64,000 bases of DNA from Rhodobacteraceae bacterium M385 (GTDB lineage Bacteria > Pseudomonadota > Alphaproteobacteria > Rhodobacterales > Rhodobacteraceae), in NCBI GenBank assembly GCA_025141835.1, contig CP081102.1, positions 2,108,001 through 2,172,000 on the forward strand. The letters run 5' to 3'. Below the pieces are notes generated by a model, which worked only from the letters and a program-made list of their open reading frames with translations, was not told where the DNA came from and ran no database searches. This document shows, piece by piece, positions 33,056 to 40,429 of the stretch (positions are counted from its first letter, which is position 1; each line of letters opens with the position of its first letter). Made by a program: the position numbers and the translations under genes.

Positions 33056-33137
33056 CCAGAGGATTGCCAAAGCAATCCGCGTCGGTCGGGCCAACGTCAT
33101 CGAGCTTGGGAGGCAGTATCTTGGTAGAGCGGGAAAG

Positions 33138-33213
<76 letters not shown>

Positions 33214-33223
33214 CACGGAGCGC

Positions 33224-33252
33224 GTGATAGCGTGAGGAATTGGCACGGGCAA
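33224..33252 (-). promoter_or_regulatory. Promoter of tRNA-Val(UAC)
   Basis: Minus strand TTGCCC (33252-33247), 17-base spacer, TATCAC (33229-33224), 10 bases before the tRNA. Confidence 0.65.
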
Positions 33253-33265
33253 GGGGCAATCTGGA

Positions 33266-33874
33266 TCATTTCTGCGATGGAGCCTCTAATCGGTGCTCTG
33301 CCCCTTCATTTAAACAGTAAACGATCCCTTGATCGTGCCCGAGATCGGCCATTTCTTCACGTGATAGCTCCAAGATCAACCCGCGCAGCACCAAAGAGGT
33401 GATGCCGTGGGTAACGCAGATGGTGGGCTGATTCACTTGGTGCAGGCACTCAACCAACCGAGAACGCAGAGCTTCGTAGGTTTCGCCGCCGGGTGTATTG
33501 AGGGAGAGTTCAAACAAGTTCGGGTGGGTACGGGCCACAGGGTCTTCGGCCAGAAAGTCAGCACGCAGGCGGCCCTGCCAGTCGCCCATATGGACCTCGG
33601 CCAAGCGCGGCTCGGATTTGAAGGCTCTCGACGCCAGCCCCGCCGCCTCTGCCGCGATCGCCCATGTGGCTTGTGCGCGCCCAAGGGGGCTGACCCAGAC
33701 CGGGATATCGGGGTGAAGCGGCAAGATATGATCCGCGATGATCCGCCCCTGCTGCGCGGCTTGGGCGCGGCCCAGTGCCGTCAGGGGCGCGTCCAGATGG
33801 CCTTGGCAGCGACCTTCGCGGTTCCACGTCGTCTCGCCATGGCGCAGGATATAGAGGGGGGGCAGATCACGCAT
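33266..33874 (-). CDS. Histidine phosphatase (phosphoglycerate-mutase-like)
   Basis: 202 residues beginning MRDLPPLYILRHGETTWN, where RHG is the catalytic loop with the phospho-His. A second catalytic His is in CVTHGITSLVLRG near residue 160, and Glu in the RLAEVHMGDWQG segment. This is the layout of the histidine-phosphatase clan (GpmB/CobC-like). I placed the start at 33874; 33 more codons upstream are open but unrelated to the family. Its first codons overlap the soxR stop by 8 bases, so it is co-transcribed behind soxR. Substrate is not predictable. Confidence 0.86.
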   Translation of the reverse strand: MRDLPPLYILRHGETTWNREGRCQGHLDAPLTALGRAQAAQQGRIIADHILPLHPDIPVWVSPLGRAQATWAIAAEAAGLASRAFKSEPRLAEVHMGDWQGRLRADFLAEDPVARTHPNLFELSLNTPGGETYEALRSRLVECLHQVNQPTICVTHGITSLVLRGLILELSREEMADLGHDQGIVYCLNEGAEHRLEAPSQK

Positions 33875-34367
33875 CGTTTTGGGCTTTCTCGAAGCTTTCG
33901 GCCATCTCTGCCCGTTCCTCCGGCCCGCCAATCCACCGCCGAGGACCCGCGCCTTTGACGGCAATACGGTCATCGGGGTTATACAAGGGACACGCCGTCA
34001 TCGACAGGCAGCCGCAGCCGATGCAGGCCCCCATCTGATCGCGCAGGCGCAAAAGCGTTTCAATCTGGTCGTCCAGGCGGTCTGCCCATTGGCTTGCGGC
34101 ATTGGCCCAATCGGCGGCGCTGATCTTGCCCTTTGGCAAGCCGTCGAACAGGGCTTTGATCTCGGACAAGGGCACGCCGACCGATTGCGCGGTGCGGATG
34201 ATCGCGACGCGGCGCAGCTCTTTACGCTCATAACGGCGGTGGTTGGCGCTGTTACGGGCCGAGCGGATTAGCCCTTCGGCTTCATAGAAATGCAGTGTGG
34301 ACACGGCGACGCCTGCACGTTCAGCCATTTGGCCGACGCTGAGATCGGTGGAGATTTTTCCTGACAT
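33867..34367 (-). CDS. soxR: Redox-sensing activator SoxR
   Basis: 166 residues of the MerR family. An N-terminal winged helix (LSVGQMAERAGVAVSTLHFYEAEGLI) and dimerisation helix precede the [2Fe-2S] Cys set ACIGCGCLSMTACPL at about 123-136, with the CxxCxC-x5-C spacing of SoxR. In pseudomonads and Streptomyces SoxR responds to redox-active small molecules rather than only superoxide. An 18-bp operator that nearly equals the E. coli soxS site lies just upstream and faces the divergent DUF1127 gene. No soxS homologue is present. Confidence 0.95.
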   Translation of the reverse strand: MSGKISTDLSVGQMAERAGVAVSTLHFYEAEGLIRSARNSANHRRYERKELRRVAIIRTAQSVGVPLSEIKALFDGLPKGKISAADWANAASQWADRLDDQIETLLRLRDQMGACIGCGCLSMTACPLYNPDDRIAVKGAGPRRWIGGPEERAEMAESFEKAQNDA

Positions 34368-34373
34368 TAGCGC

Positions 34374-34404
34374 TTTACCTCAAGTGAGCTTGAGGTTGTA
34401 GCGT
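34374..34404 (+). promoter_or_regulatory. SoxR operator within a MerR-type promoter
   Basis: CCTCAAGTGAGCTTGAGG at 34378-34395 matches the E. coli soxS operator at 16 of 18 positions. A -35-like TTTACC (34374-34379) and a -10-like TAGCGT (34399-34404) are separated by 19 bases, the long spacing typical of MerR-family targets, directed toward the DUF1127 gene. The operator also begins 11 bases from the soxR start codon. Confidence 0.85.
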
Positions 34405-34439
34405 CTAGAAATCGCAACGATTCGCCAAGAGGTATTCCA

Positions 34440-34646
34440 ATGACGATCCAAGTTAATCTGCCCCGTTCCACCGCCCACACGCGCCCCGGCCCTTCCCTTG
34501 CGAAAGCATGGCGAAAGTGGTGGCTGCGTGCTGCGCAACGCCAGCAAATGCGCCATTTGCGTGATGTGACGCTTGACCCACATATGGCCAAAGATCTGGG
34601 GATGCCGGTGCAAGAACCGCAGCGCCATGATCTTGGGCTGATGTAG
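34440..34646 (+). CDS. DUF1127 small protein, predicted SoxR target
   Basis: 68 residues, basic. The central WRKWWLRAAQRQQMRHLRDVTLDPHMAKDLGMP segment fits the DUF1127 pattern of an Arg-rich helix ending in a short acidic-hydrophobic D-x-x-x-x-D-[IL]-G motif. DUF1127 proteins are short Arg-rich proteins; some in Rhodobacter and Brucella influence RNA turnover, phosphate or sRNA maturation. It starts 36 bases after the predicted -10 and has AGAGG before the ATG. Position opposite soxR with the operator between them makes it the likely direct target. The function is unknown. Confidence 0.82.
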   Translation: MTIQVNLPRSTAHTRPGPSLAKAWRKWWLRAAQRQQMRHLRDVTLDPHMAKDLGMPVQEPQRHDLGLM

Positions 34647-34699
34647 AATGCACACCCGTAGCCACGTGGGCGCGGGCCACTTCGGCCCGCGGCCCCAAT

Positions 34700-36694
34700 C
34701 TAGGCGGCTGAGGTCTCCGGACCTGCGGGCGGTTGCGTGCCGCGCGCCTGCCACCAGTTGAGCGCCAGCAAGATCACGATCAGCACCGCCCCCACGACTT
34801 CCACCGTGAAATCAGGCCAGAACAGCGCGATGACGCCGGGCACCAAGGCCACCCGCATCCATATCGGCATAGGGCCCCAAAGATACCCCTCCAGCGCCGC
34901 AGCAAATGCCGCAAGGCCAAGCACGGCAATCGCGCCGCTCCAGATCACGATGGGCAGCGGGCCGCCCATGATGATCTCAGGATTAAAGACCATGAACAGC
35001 GGGATCAGGTAGAGCCCCTTGGCGTATTTCCACGCCTGAAAGCTGGTCTCCATCGGTTTTGACCCGGCAATCGCCGCACCCGCAAAGCCCGCGAGCGCCA
35101 CGGGGGGCGTCACGTTACTGTCCTGCGAGTACCAGAACACCACCAAATGCGCGATCAGGATCGGCATGCCGAATTGTTCGGTCAGGGCGGGGCCGACAAG
35201 GATAATCAACACGATGTAGGCCGCAGTCACCGGCAAACCCATGCCAAGGATCAAGCTGGCAAGCAGCACAAGGATCAGCGCCAAGACGATGTTGCCGCCG
35301 GAAAACGCGATCATCATGGCCGAGAATTTCAGGCCCAAGCCGGTCAGCCCCACAACCCCCACGACAATGCCCGCAACGGCGCAAGCCATGGACACGGCGA
35401 CCGCGTTGCGCGCGCCAAGCTCCAACGCCTCCAGCGTCAGGGAAAAGCCCTTCCGGCACATGGCGGTGAAGCCCGCAATCGTCGGGCCAGAGGCCGCGAA
35501 GGTCCATAACGCGCGGGCCGAGGCGGCAGCGATGATCGACAGAATTGCGTAGAAGCCCACGCGCATGGGGGAATAGCCCGCTACCAACAGCGCGATCAAC
35601 GCCACAAGGGGCAGCAGGAAATGCCAGCCTTCGGCAAGCACTTCTCGGGTTCGGGGCAGGTCCGCCACGGCTAGGCCCTTCATGCCCTGTTTGACCGCTG
35701 CGATATGGACCAACAGGTAAACCGTGCCGAAATACAAAACCGCCGGGAAGATCGAGACGAGGACGATGTCCACATAGGACACCCGCGTGAACTCGCTCAT
35801 CAAGAAGGCCCCTGCCCCCATGAGCGGCGGCATGATCTGCCCCCCGGTGGAGGCCGCAGCCTCGATCCCGCCCGCTTGCGCCGGGCGATAGCCGAGCTTC
35901 TTCATCAGCGGAATGGTAAACGCGCCCGTGGTCACCACATTGGCAATGGCCGAGCCCGAGATAGAGCCCATGCCGGCCGAGGCGATCACGGCCGCTTTCG
36001 CCGGACCGCCCCGTTGCCGCCCAGTAGCGGCATAGGCCAGATCAATGAAAAACTTGCCCGCGCCGGTGACTTCCAAGAACGCGCCAAACAGCACGAAGAT
36101 AAACACAAACGTCGCCGCAACACCCAAGGGGATGCCGAATATCCCCTCTGCGCCCAGGGTCATCTGACTGGAGAGACGCTCTAGCGAATAGCCGCGATGG
36201 TTAAGGATGCCCGGCAGCCAATCGGCCAGAAACGGCAGTTCCCCGCGGCGGCCCGCGAAGGCGTAGGCGATGAAACCCGCGCCGATGATCGTCATGCCAA
36301 GCCCCACGGCCCGGCGCGCGCCCTCGAGCACCACAACCATGGTCAGCACGCCGATCCAGACGTCGATGGTGCGCGGGAAAATCTGGTTCGCAATCGTGTC
36401 GATGTTCATCGGCACCCAAGCGCCCGCGACGATCCCGGCACAGATCAGTGCGCCGTCAATGATCCACCCCAACACGCCGCGCGGGCGGTCACGGCCAAAG
36501 GCCGGGTAGATCAGGAAACACAGAACAAGAATGAACCCAAGGTGAATGGGGCGCTGGAAAAACAGACCAAGGGGCTGCACCCCCGCCGCGTATAGTTGAA
36601 ACAGCGAGAGGGCGATGCCGATAATGGCAATCACCCGCAGCATGAACGCCGGTTGCGGAGTGGCTTGGGTTGGGACTTCTGTATCTGTGACCAT
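34700..36694 (-). CDS. TRAP transporter fused permease (TAXI type), system A
   Basis: 664 residues with many membrane segments: an N-terminal four-helix small-subunit part (through about residue 160) followed by a DctM-type large subunit. Typical TRAP/TAXI motifs are GRQRGGPAKAAVIASAGMGSISGSAIANVVTTGAFTIPLMKKLGYRPAQAGGIEAAASTGGQIMPPLMGAGAF and later GMGLPVTAAYIVL. TRAP importers use a Na gradient and a periplasmic receptor. The start overlaps the DUF1850 stop (TAATG). Last gene of the three-gene operon. Confidence 0.94.
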   Translation of the reverse strand: MVTDTEVPTQATPQPAFMLRVIAIIGIALSLFQLYAAGVQPLGLFFQRPIHLGFILVLCFLIYPAFGRDRPRGVLGWIIDGALICAGIVAGAWVPMNIDTIANQIFPRTIDVWIGVLTMVVVLEGARRAVGLGMTIIGAGFIAYAFAGRRGELPFLADWLPGILNHRGYSLERLSSQMTLGAEGIFGIPLGVAATFVFIFVLFGAFLEVTGAGKFFIDLAYAATGRQRGGPAKAAVIASAGMGSISGSAIANVVTTGAFTIPLMKKLGYRPAQAGGIEAAASTGGQIMPPLMGAGAFLMSEFTRVSYVDIVLVSIFPAVLYFGTVYLLVHIAAVKQGMKGLAVADLPRTREVLAEGWHFLLPLVALIALLVAGYSPMRVGFYAILSIIAAASARALWTFAASGPTIAGFTAMCRKGFSLTLEALELGARNAVAVSMACAVAGIVVGVVGLTGLGLKFSAMMIAFSGGNIVLALILVLLASLILGMGLPVTAAYIVLIILVGPALTEQFGMPILIAHLVVFWYSQDSNVTPPVALAGFAGAAIAGSKPMETSFQAWKYAKGLYLIPLFMVFNPEIIMGGPLPIVIWSGAIAVLGLAAFAAALEGYLWGPMPIWMRVALVPGVIALFWPDFTVEVVGAVLIVILLALNWWQARGTQPPAGPETSAA

Positions 36695-37170
36695 TAGTCA
36701 GCACTCCTTACCAAAGCGATCCGCACCCGCTCTCTCGGGGCAACAGCAGAGAGAGACACGATCGTATCGCCCACCCGCAACCGATGATCGACAGGACCCA
36801 GACCCGGACGCAGCACATAGGCGTCCCCTGGTACGGGCTCATCAATATCGAGAATGAAATATCCGCCCTGCCCGTCAGACACCTGTGTGCCTCGGCCAGG
36901 AATGTGGTCGAGCCCTGCGGCGAAATCCGGCAGATGCGAGTGCACAAGCACCATGCGTCCTTCGCGGTTTTCGTAGCAATCGGTGACCTCGAACCCTTCG
37001 ACCGAATGATGCCAGAGTACGCACCATTCTGTCCCCTCGGGCACCGATAGCCGTGCTATTTCCCGACCATCCTCATGGGTGGCGACAAGGTCTTCGGCGG
37101 CACTGGGCCCGGCCACAAAAAGTAGGAGGAGGGCAAAAAGCCCCCCTCTCACAATTGTGTCACGCATCAC
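36694..37170 (-). CDS. DUF1850 protein associated with TAXI-TRAP
   Basis: 158 residues with a cleavable signal peptide (GGLFALLLLFVAGPSAAED). The mature part has a conserved WCVLWHHSVEGFEVTDCYENREGRMVLVHSHLPDFAAGLDH stretch typical of DUF1850, including a Cys pair and Trp-His residues. In many genomes this family lies between the TAXI receptor and the fused permease, as here. It overlaps the TAXI gene by 4 bases and the permease by one base, a fully coupled operon. The role is unknown but presumably periplasmic or membrane-anchored. Confidence 0.86.
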   Translation of the reverse strand: MMRDTIVRGGLFALLLLFVAGPSAAEDLVATHEDGREIARLSVPEGTEWCVLWHHSVEGFEVTDCYENREGRMVLVHSHLPDFAAGLDHIPGRGTQVSDGQGGYFILDIDEPVPGDAYVLRPGLGPVDHRLRVGDTIVSLSAVAPRERVRIALVRSAD

Positions 37171-38153
37171 TCGCGCAGACGGTCCGGCACATCCGCGCCG
37201 ATTTCGTCATAGTAACGAAGGGCACCGGGGTGCAGCGGGATCGGCGTGGCCGACATGGTAAACTCAACCGTGGTTTCATTCGCTGCGGGGTGAACGGCCT
37301 GCAACTCGGCAATGTTTTCAAACATCGCTTGGGTCAGGGCATAGGCCAGATCGTCAGACATTTCGGACGATACGGTCAGGACGTTGGGAATACCCAGAAC
37401 GGCCACATCGGCGTCCACACCGTTGTAGCTGCCGCCGGGCAACGTGGTGGTCGCAAAGGTGCTGTGTGCGCCCATGGAAGCGGCCAATTCATCCTCGGAC
37501 AAGCTGAGGATCACGATATCCTGGGTCGTGGCCAGGTTGAGGATCGACGACGTCGGCGCCCCAACGGACCAGAAGCCCGCGTCAATATCGCCGTTTGCCA
37601 GTGCATCGGCGGTCTCATTGAAGTTCAGGCGCTGTTCGTCGATGTCATCGTAGGTGATGCCATTGGCCCCAAGGATCGCAGAAGCGTTCACTTCCGTACC
37701 GGAACCCGGCGCCCCGACGGAAACGCGCATGCCCGCCAGATCGGAAAGCGAGGTGATGCCACTGCCCTCAAGGGTCACGATGTGCACCATATTGGCGTAG
37801 AGCGAGGCGAGGCCGCGCACCATGGGCAGTTGCTGGCCGTCAAAGTTGCCGGTGCCGTTGTAGGCATGGGCGACAGTATCGGCCAAGGCGATCGCCAGAT
37901 CGGCGTCACCGGTGGCGATCAGGCCCATATTCTCAACCGATGCGCCGGTGACTTCTGCGGTCGCAGAATAGCCGTCTACGTGGTTGTTGATGATTTCGGC
38001 CAGACCGCCGCCGACGGGGTAATACGTCCCGCCTGTGCCGCCTGTGGCGATGGACAGTTGGTCTTGAGCCACAGCAGGAGCTGCCAAGGTCATTGCGGCC
38101 AGCGCCGCCGTTCCAAGCAAGCCTGCGGGCTTGCTGAGCAAGTGATTGAACAT
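37167..38153 (-). CDS. TAXI-family TRAP solute receptor, system A
   Basis: 328 residues: signal peptide MFNHLLSKPAGLLGTAALAAMTLAAPAVAQ, then LSIATGGTGGTYYPVGGGLAEIIN, the signature start of TAXI receptors, and GASVENMGLIATGDADLAIALADT. The start at 38153 has GGGAGG seven bases upstream; 21 further upstream codons in frame lack a ribosome site and signal logic. The protein would bind a solute in the periplasm and dock on the fused permease. Ligands of TAXI receptors are poorly known (glutamate/glutamine in one structure). Three-gene operon with DUF1850 and permease. Confidence 0.93.
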   Translation of the reverse strand: MFNHLLSKPAGLLGTAALAAMTLAAPAVAQDQLSIATGGTGGTYYPVGGGLAEIINNHVDGYSATAEVTGASVENMGLIATGDADLAIALADTVAHAYNGTGNFDGQQLPMVRGLASLYANMVHIVTLEGSGITSLSDLAGMRVSVGAPGSGTEVNASAILGANGITYDDIDEQRLNFNETADALANGDIDAGFWSVGAPTSSILNLATTQDIVILSLSEDELAASMGAHSTFATTTLPGGSYNGVDADVAVLGIPNVLTVSSEMSDDLAYALTQAMFENIAELQAVHPAANETTVEFTMSATPIPLHPGALRYYDEIGADVPDRLRE

Positions 38154-38383
38154 AGTTTCCTCCCTATCGGGCGTGGTGCCCGTAACCCCGGTTTTGTCCG
38201 AAGTTTGAAGGACCATAGCAACCCTTCTAAGGAAAAAACAACGGCCTCATTTGCCAGGGCTTAAAACTGCCAGCACACTCGGGCGCCCCTATCAAACGCC
38301 TAAGAAATAGGCGAAAGTAGCGAAGACTTGAGGCCGGCTACGATGCCCGACGTGCCTTTGGCACAGGACCGAAGGTAGGGAAT

Positions 38384-38458
38384 TGGTGGGTGATAAGAGA
38401 TTTGAACTCCTGACATCTTCGATGTGAACGAAGCGCTCTACCACTGAGCTAATCACCC
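38384..38458 (-). tRNA. tRNA-Val (anticodon CAC)
   Basis: 75 nt. Acceptor GGGUGAU pairs with AUCACCC, discriminator A and encoded CCA follow. Anticodon arm CUUCG-UUCACAU-CGAAG reads CAC. No promoter is visible between it and the HU-like gene 15 bases upstream, so it may be read through. Confidence 0.96.
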
Positions 38459-38473
38459 GACCTGCGCGGGCTT

Positions 38474-38929
38474 TTAGCTGTCCTCATCCACGTCTGCAAG
38501 GGGGGCCACGTCGCCTGCGGCGGGGTCTGCGGCGGCGCGTTTGAGCTTGACCGTCAGCATGTCGCCATTGGGCTTTTCCATGCGCTTCTTGACCATCAAT
38601 TTACCCAAAGGCGGCACCACGACCTCATCGGAAGCGTCCATCGCTTTGCCAATTTCATCAAGCACCACGTCGAAGACCATCTTAACTTCGGACCGTTTCA
38701 GCGACACGCGCTTGGCCACCGCCTCGATCAGGTCGGGACGCTTTAGGCGATCATCGACCACGGGGGCGCTTGGGGTGGATACGTCCTCAACCACGGGCGC
38801 TGTCGCTTCTGCCACGGGTTCGGGCGTTGCGGGTGCTGTGGTTTTGGCCTCCGCCGTGGTGCCAAGCGCACTGGAGCGGCGCGGACCTGCGGAGGTGGAT
38901 TTGCGTTTGCGCGTTGTTTTCGTCGCCAT
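38474..38929 (-). CDS. HU-like DNA-binding protein with long N-terminal tail
   Basis: 151 residues. The first 60 are rich in Lys, Ala, Pro, Thr and Val (TKTTRKRKSTSAGPRR, then an acidic-hydrophobic VVEDVSTPSAPVVDD stretch). The C-terminal 90 match the HU/IHF fold: LKRPDLIEAVAKRVSLKRSEVKMVFDVVLDEIGKAM and VVPPLGKLMVKKR. A fused basic tail resembles eukaryote-like or alphaproteobacterial variant histone-like proteins. It likely binds DNA or RNA and shapes nucleoid structure. It is followed by tRNA-Val(CAC) within 15 bases. Confidence 0.82.
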   Translation of the reverse strand: MATKTTRKRKSTSAGPRRSSALGTTAEAKTTAPATPEPVAEATAPVVEDVSTPSAPVVDDRLKRPDLIEAVAKRVSLKRSEVKMVFDVVLDEIGKAMDASDEVVVPPLGKLMVKKRMEKPNGDMLTVKLKRAAADPAAGDVAPLADVDEDS

Positions 38930-39050
38930 GGGTATGCCTCACATGTTGTCTCTGTGCTCAGGCCCATGGGGCTTGGCGCAGATTGTTTCTGTTCTAGAAA
39001 CAGCATAGCGGAAGTAGGAGCATTGGAACACCCTAGCCCATAGATAAAGG

Positions 39051-39830
39051 TTAAGACGTGGCTTCCTGCAACCGGAAACGGCGCCGATCCCACCTTGGCC
39101 AGCCGATCAGCTCGGACATGGTAACGAACCGATAGCCGCGCCCAATGATGCCGTCCAAGGCCTGTGGCATCGCCCTGACCGTGGCGCGATGAATGTCGTG
39201 GGCCAGGATCACCGCGCCGCTGTGGCAATTGCCCACGATCCGCTGCGCCACGATGCTAGAGCCGGGACGCTGCCAATCCAACGGATCAACCGACCACAAT
39301 ACCGTCGGCATGCCACGCTGATGATATAGCAGCAGCCTTTGGCGCGCATAAAGGTTCCCGTAAGGGGGCCGCATCGTGACGGGTGACCGCCCAACCGCGT
39401 CAAAGACCGCGCGGCTGGTACGATCAATCTGAGACAGCAAAGCGGCATCGGAATAGCCGTGCAAATTGGGGTGGGACCAAGTGTGGTTGCCGATCTCATG
39501 GCCCTCATCCACCATCCGTTGAAGGATTTGCGGGTGACGCTCTGCGTTGCGCCCAATCACATAGAATGTCGCCCGAATGCCACGGGCGGCCAACATATCC
39601 AGCAATTGCGGCGTGAGGCTGGGGTGCGGGCCATCGTCAAAGGTCATCGCCACCAAGGGCTGAGCCGAGGGGATGCGGATCACCGTCGCGGCCTGCCCCT
39701 GGGTGATCGGACCGCGCCCGGCAAAAGTTAACGGCAGACCCTGCGCCTTGAGGGGGCTTGCAAAGAACGGCGCAAATAGGCCCGCCGTAGCCCCTTTAAT
39801 CAATTTTCTTCGTTCAATATTATATACCAC
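39051..39830 (-). CDS. Exported polysaccharide deacetylase (NodB family)
   Basis: 259 residues from a GTG at 39830, which has AGGAA seven bases upstream; a TTG at 39854 would add eight residues. The N-terminus (NIERRKLIKGATAGLFAPFFA) looks like a Tat-type signal. NodB motifs are MTFDDGPHPSLTP (catalytic Asp and metal Asp), NHTWSHPNLHG (the two metal His) and RPPYGNLY, then AVILAHDIH. Such enzymes remove N-acetyl groups from peptidoglycan, chitin-like or exopolysaccharide chains in the periplasm or outside. It is a single gene, 280 bases from the next. Confidence 0.88.
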   Translation of the reverse strand: MVYNIERRKLIKGATAGLFAPFFASPLKAQGLPLTFAGRGPITQGQAATVIRIPSAQPLVAMTFDDGPHPSLTPQLLDMLAARGIRATFYVIGRNAERHPQILQRMVDEGHEIGNHTWSHPNLHGYSDAALLSQIDRTSRAVFDAVGRSPVTMRPPYGNLYARQRLLLYHQRGMPTVLWSVDPLDWQRPGSSIVAQRIVGNCHSGAVILAHDIHRATVRAMPQALDGIIGRGYRFVTMSELIGWPRWDRRRFRLQEATS

Positions 39831-40134
39831 GACTGGGTTCCTAAATAAGGGCAATCGGTGGTGCGAATCATGGGGGTAGTCGCGAATCTAAATCAACGAA
39901 TCACCCATACTCGAAGGGAAGAACGCAGCTTAAGCGTTGTCGAGAAGCCACAAAGCCCTGTTTTGGGGCTGAATTTCGTGACCTTTTGGCCACTTACGCC
40001 GAATTCAAGCGACACGCCTTGGCCAAAATCAGCGCCGCGTTGATCCTGTCGGCAATTTTCTGCCAAAATGCCTGTCGAGCGCGGCGCTGCAACGTTGCGT
40101 GACCTAGTCTGTTTTTATTCCTTGGGGGAATACC

Positions 40135-40314
40135 ATGAAAAAAGCTCTTATCGCCGCTGCTGCGGTTGCCGTTCTTTCGACCTCTGCCAATGCCAGCGGC
40201 TATGTGCCTGCGGTTCCACAGGAAGTTGTGGTTGTGGACACGGCGTCGTCCAACCAAGGCATCTTTGTTCCTGCCTTCGCGTTGGTGTTGTTCATTCTGG
40301 CAACGCATCACTAA
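40135..40314 (+). CDS. Small exported membrane protein, 59 residues
   Basis: A 59-codon gene with MKKALIAAAAVAVLSTSANA, a classic signal peptide, then SGYVPAVPQEVVVVDTASSNQ and a C-terminal hydrophobic stretch GIFVPAFALVLFILATHH. A ribosome site GGGGGA is placed before the ATG at 40135, and a strong terminator follows at 40356. I do not recognise a named family, though similar short Rhodobacterales proteins with a Val-Pro-rich middle and a C-terminal helix seem common. It may be a small lipid- or membrane-attached periplasmic protein. The signal peptide and terminator make it a credible gene. Confidence 0.72.
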   Translation: MKKALIAAAAVAVLSTSANASGYVPAVPQEVVVVDTASSNQGIFVPAFALVLFILATHH

Positions 40315-40355
40315 TTTCGCATCGGCGCAACGCTCCGCCGTTCGCGTCTGACATG

Positions 40356-40391
40356 AAAAGGCCCGCACCCTAGAAAGGATGCGGGCCTTTT
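40356..40391. terminator. Bidirectional terminator
   Basis: AAAAGGCCCGCA (40356-40367) pairs perfectly with TGCGGGCCTTTT (40380-40391), with A- and T-runs on both sides. It serves the 59-residue gene (plus) and lon (minus). Confidence 0.92.
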
Positions 40392-40429
40392 TATTTCAAC
40401 ACCTTAGAGTGTGGGGCTCAGGCAGCACC

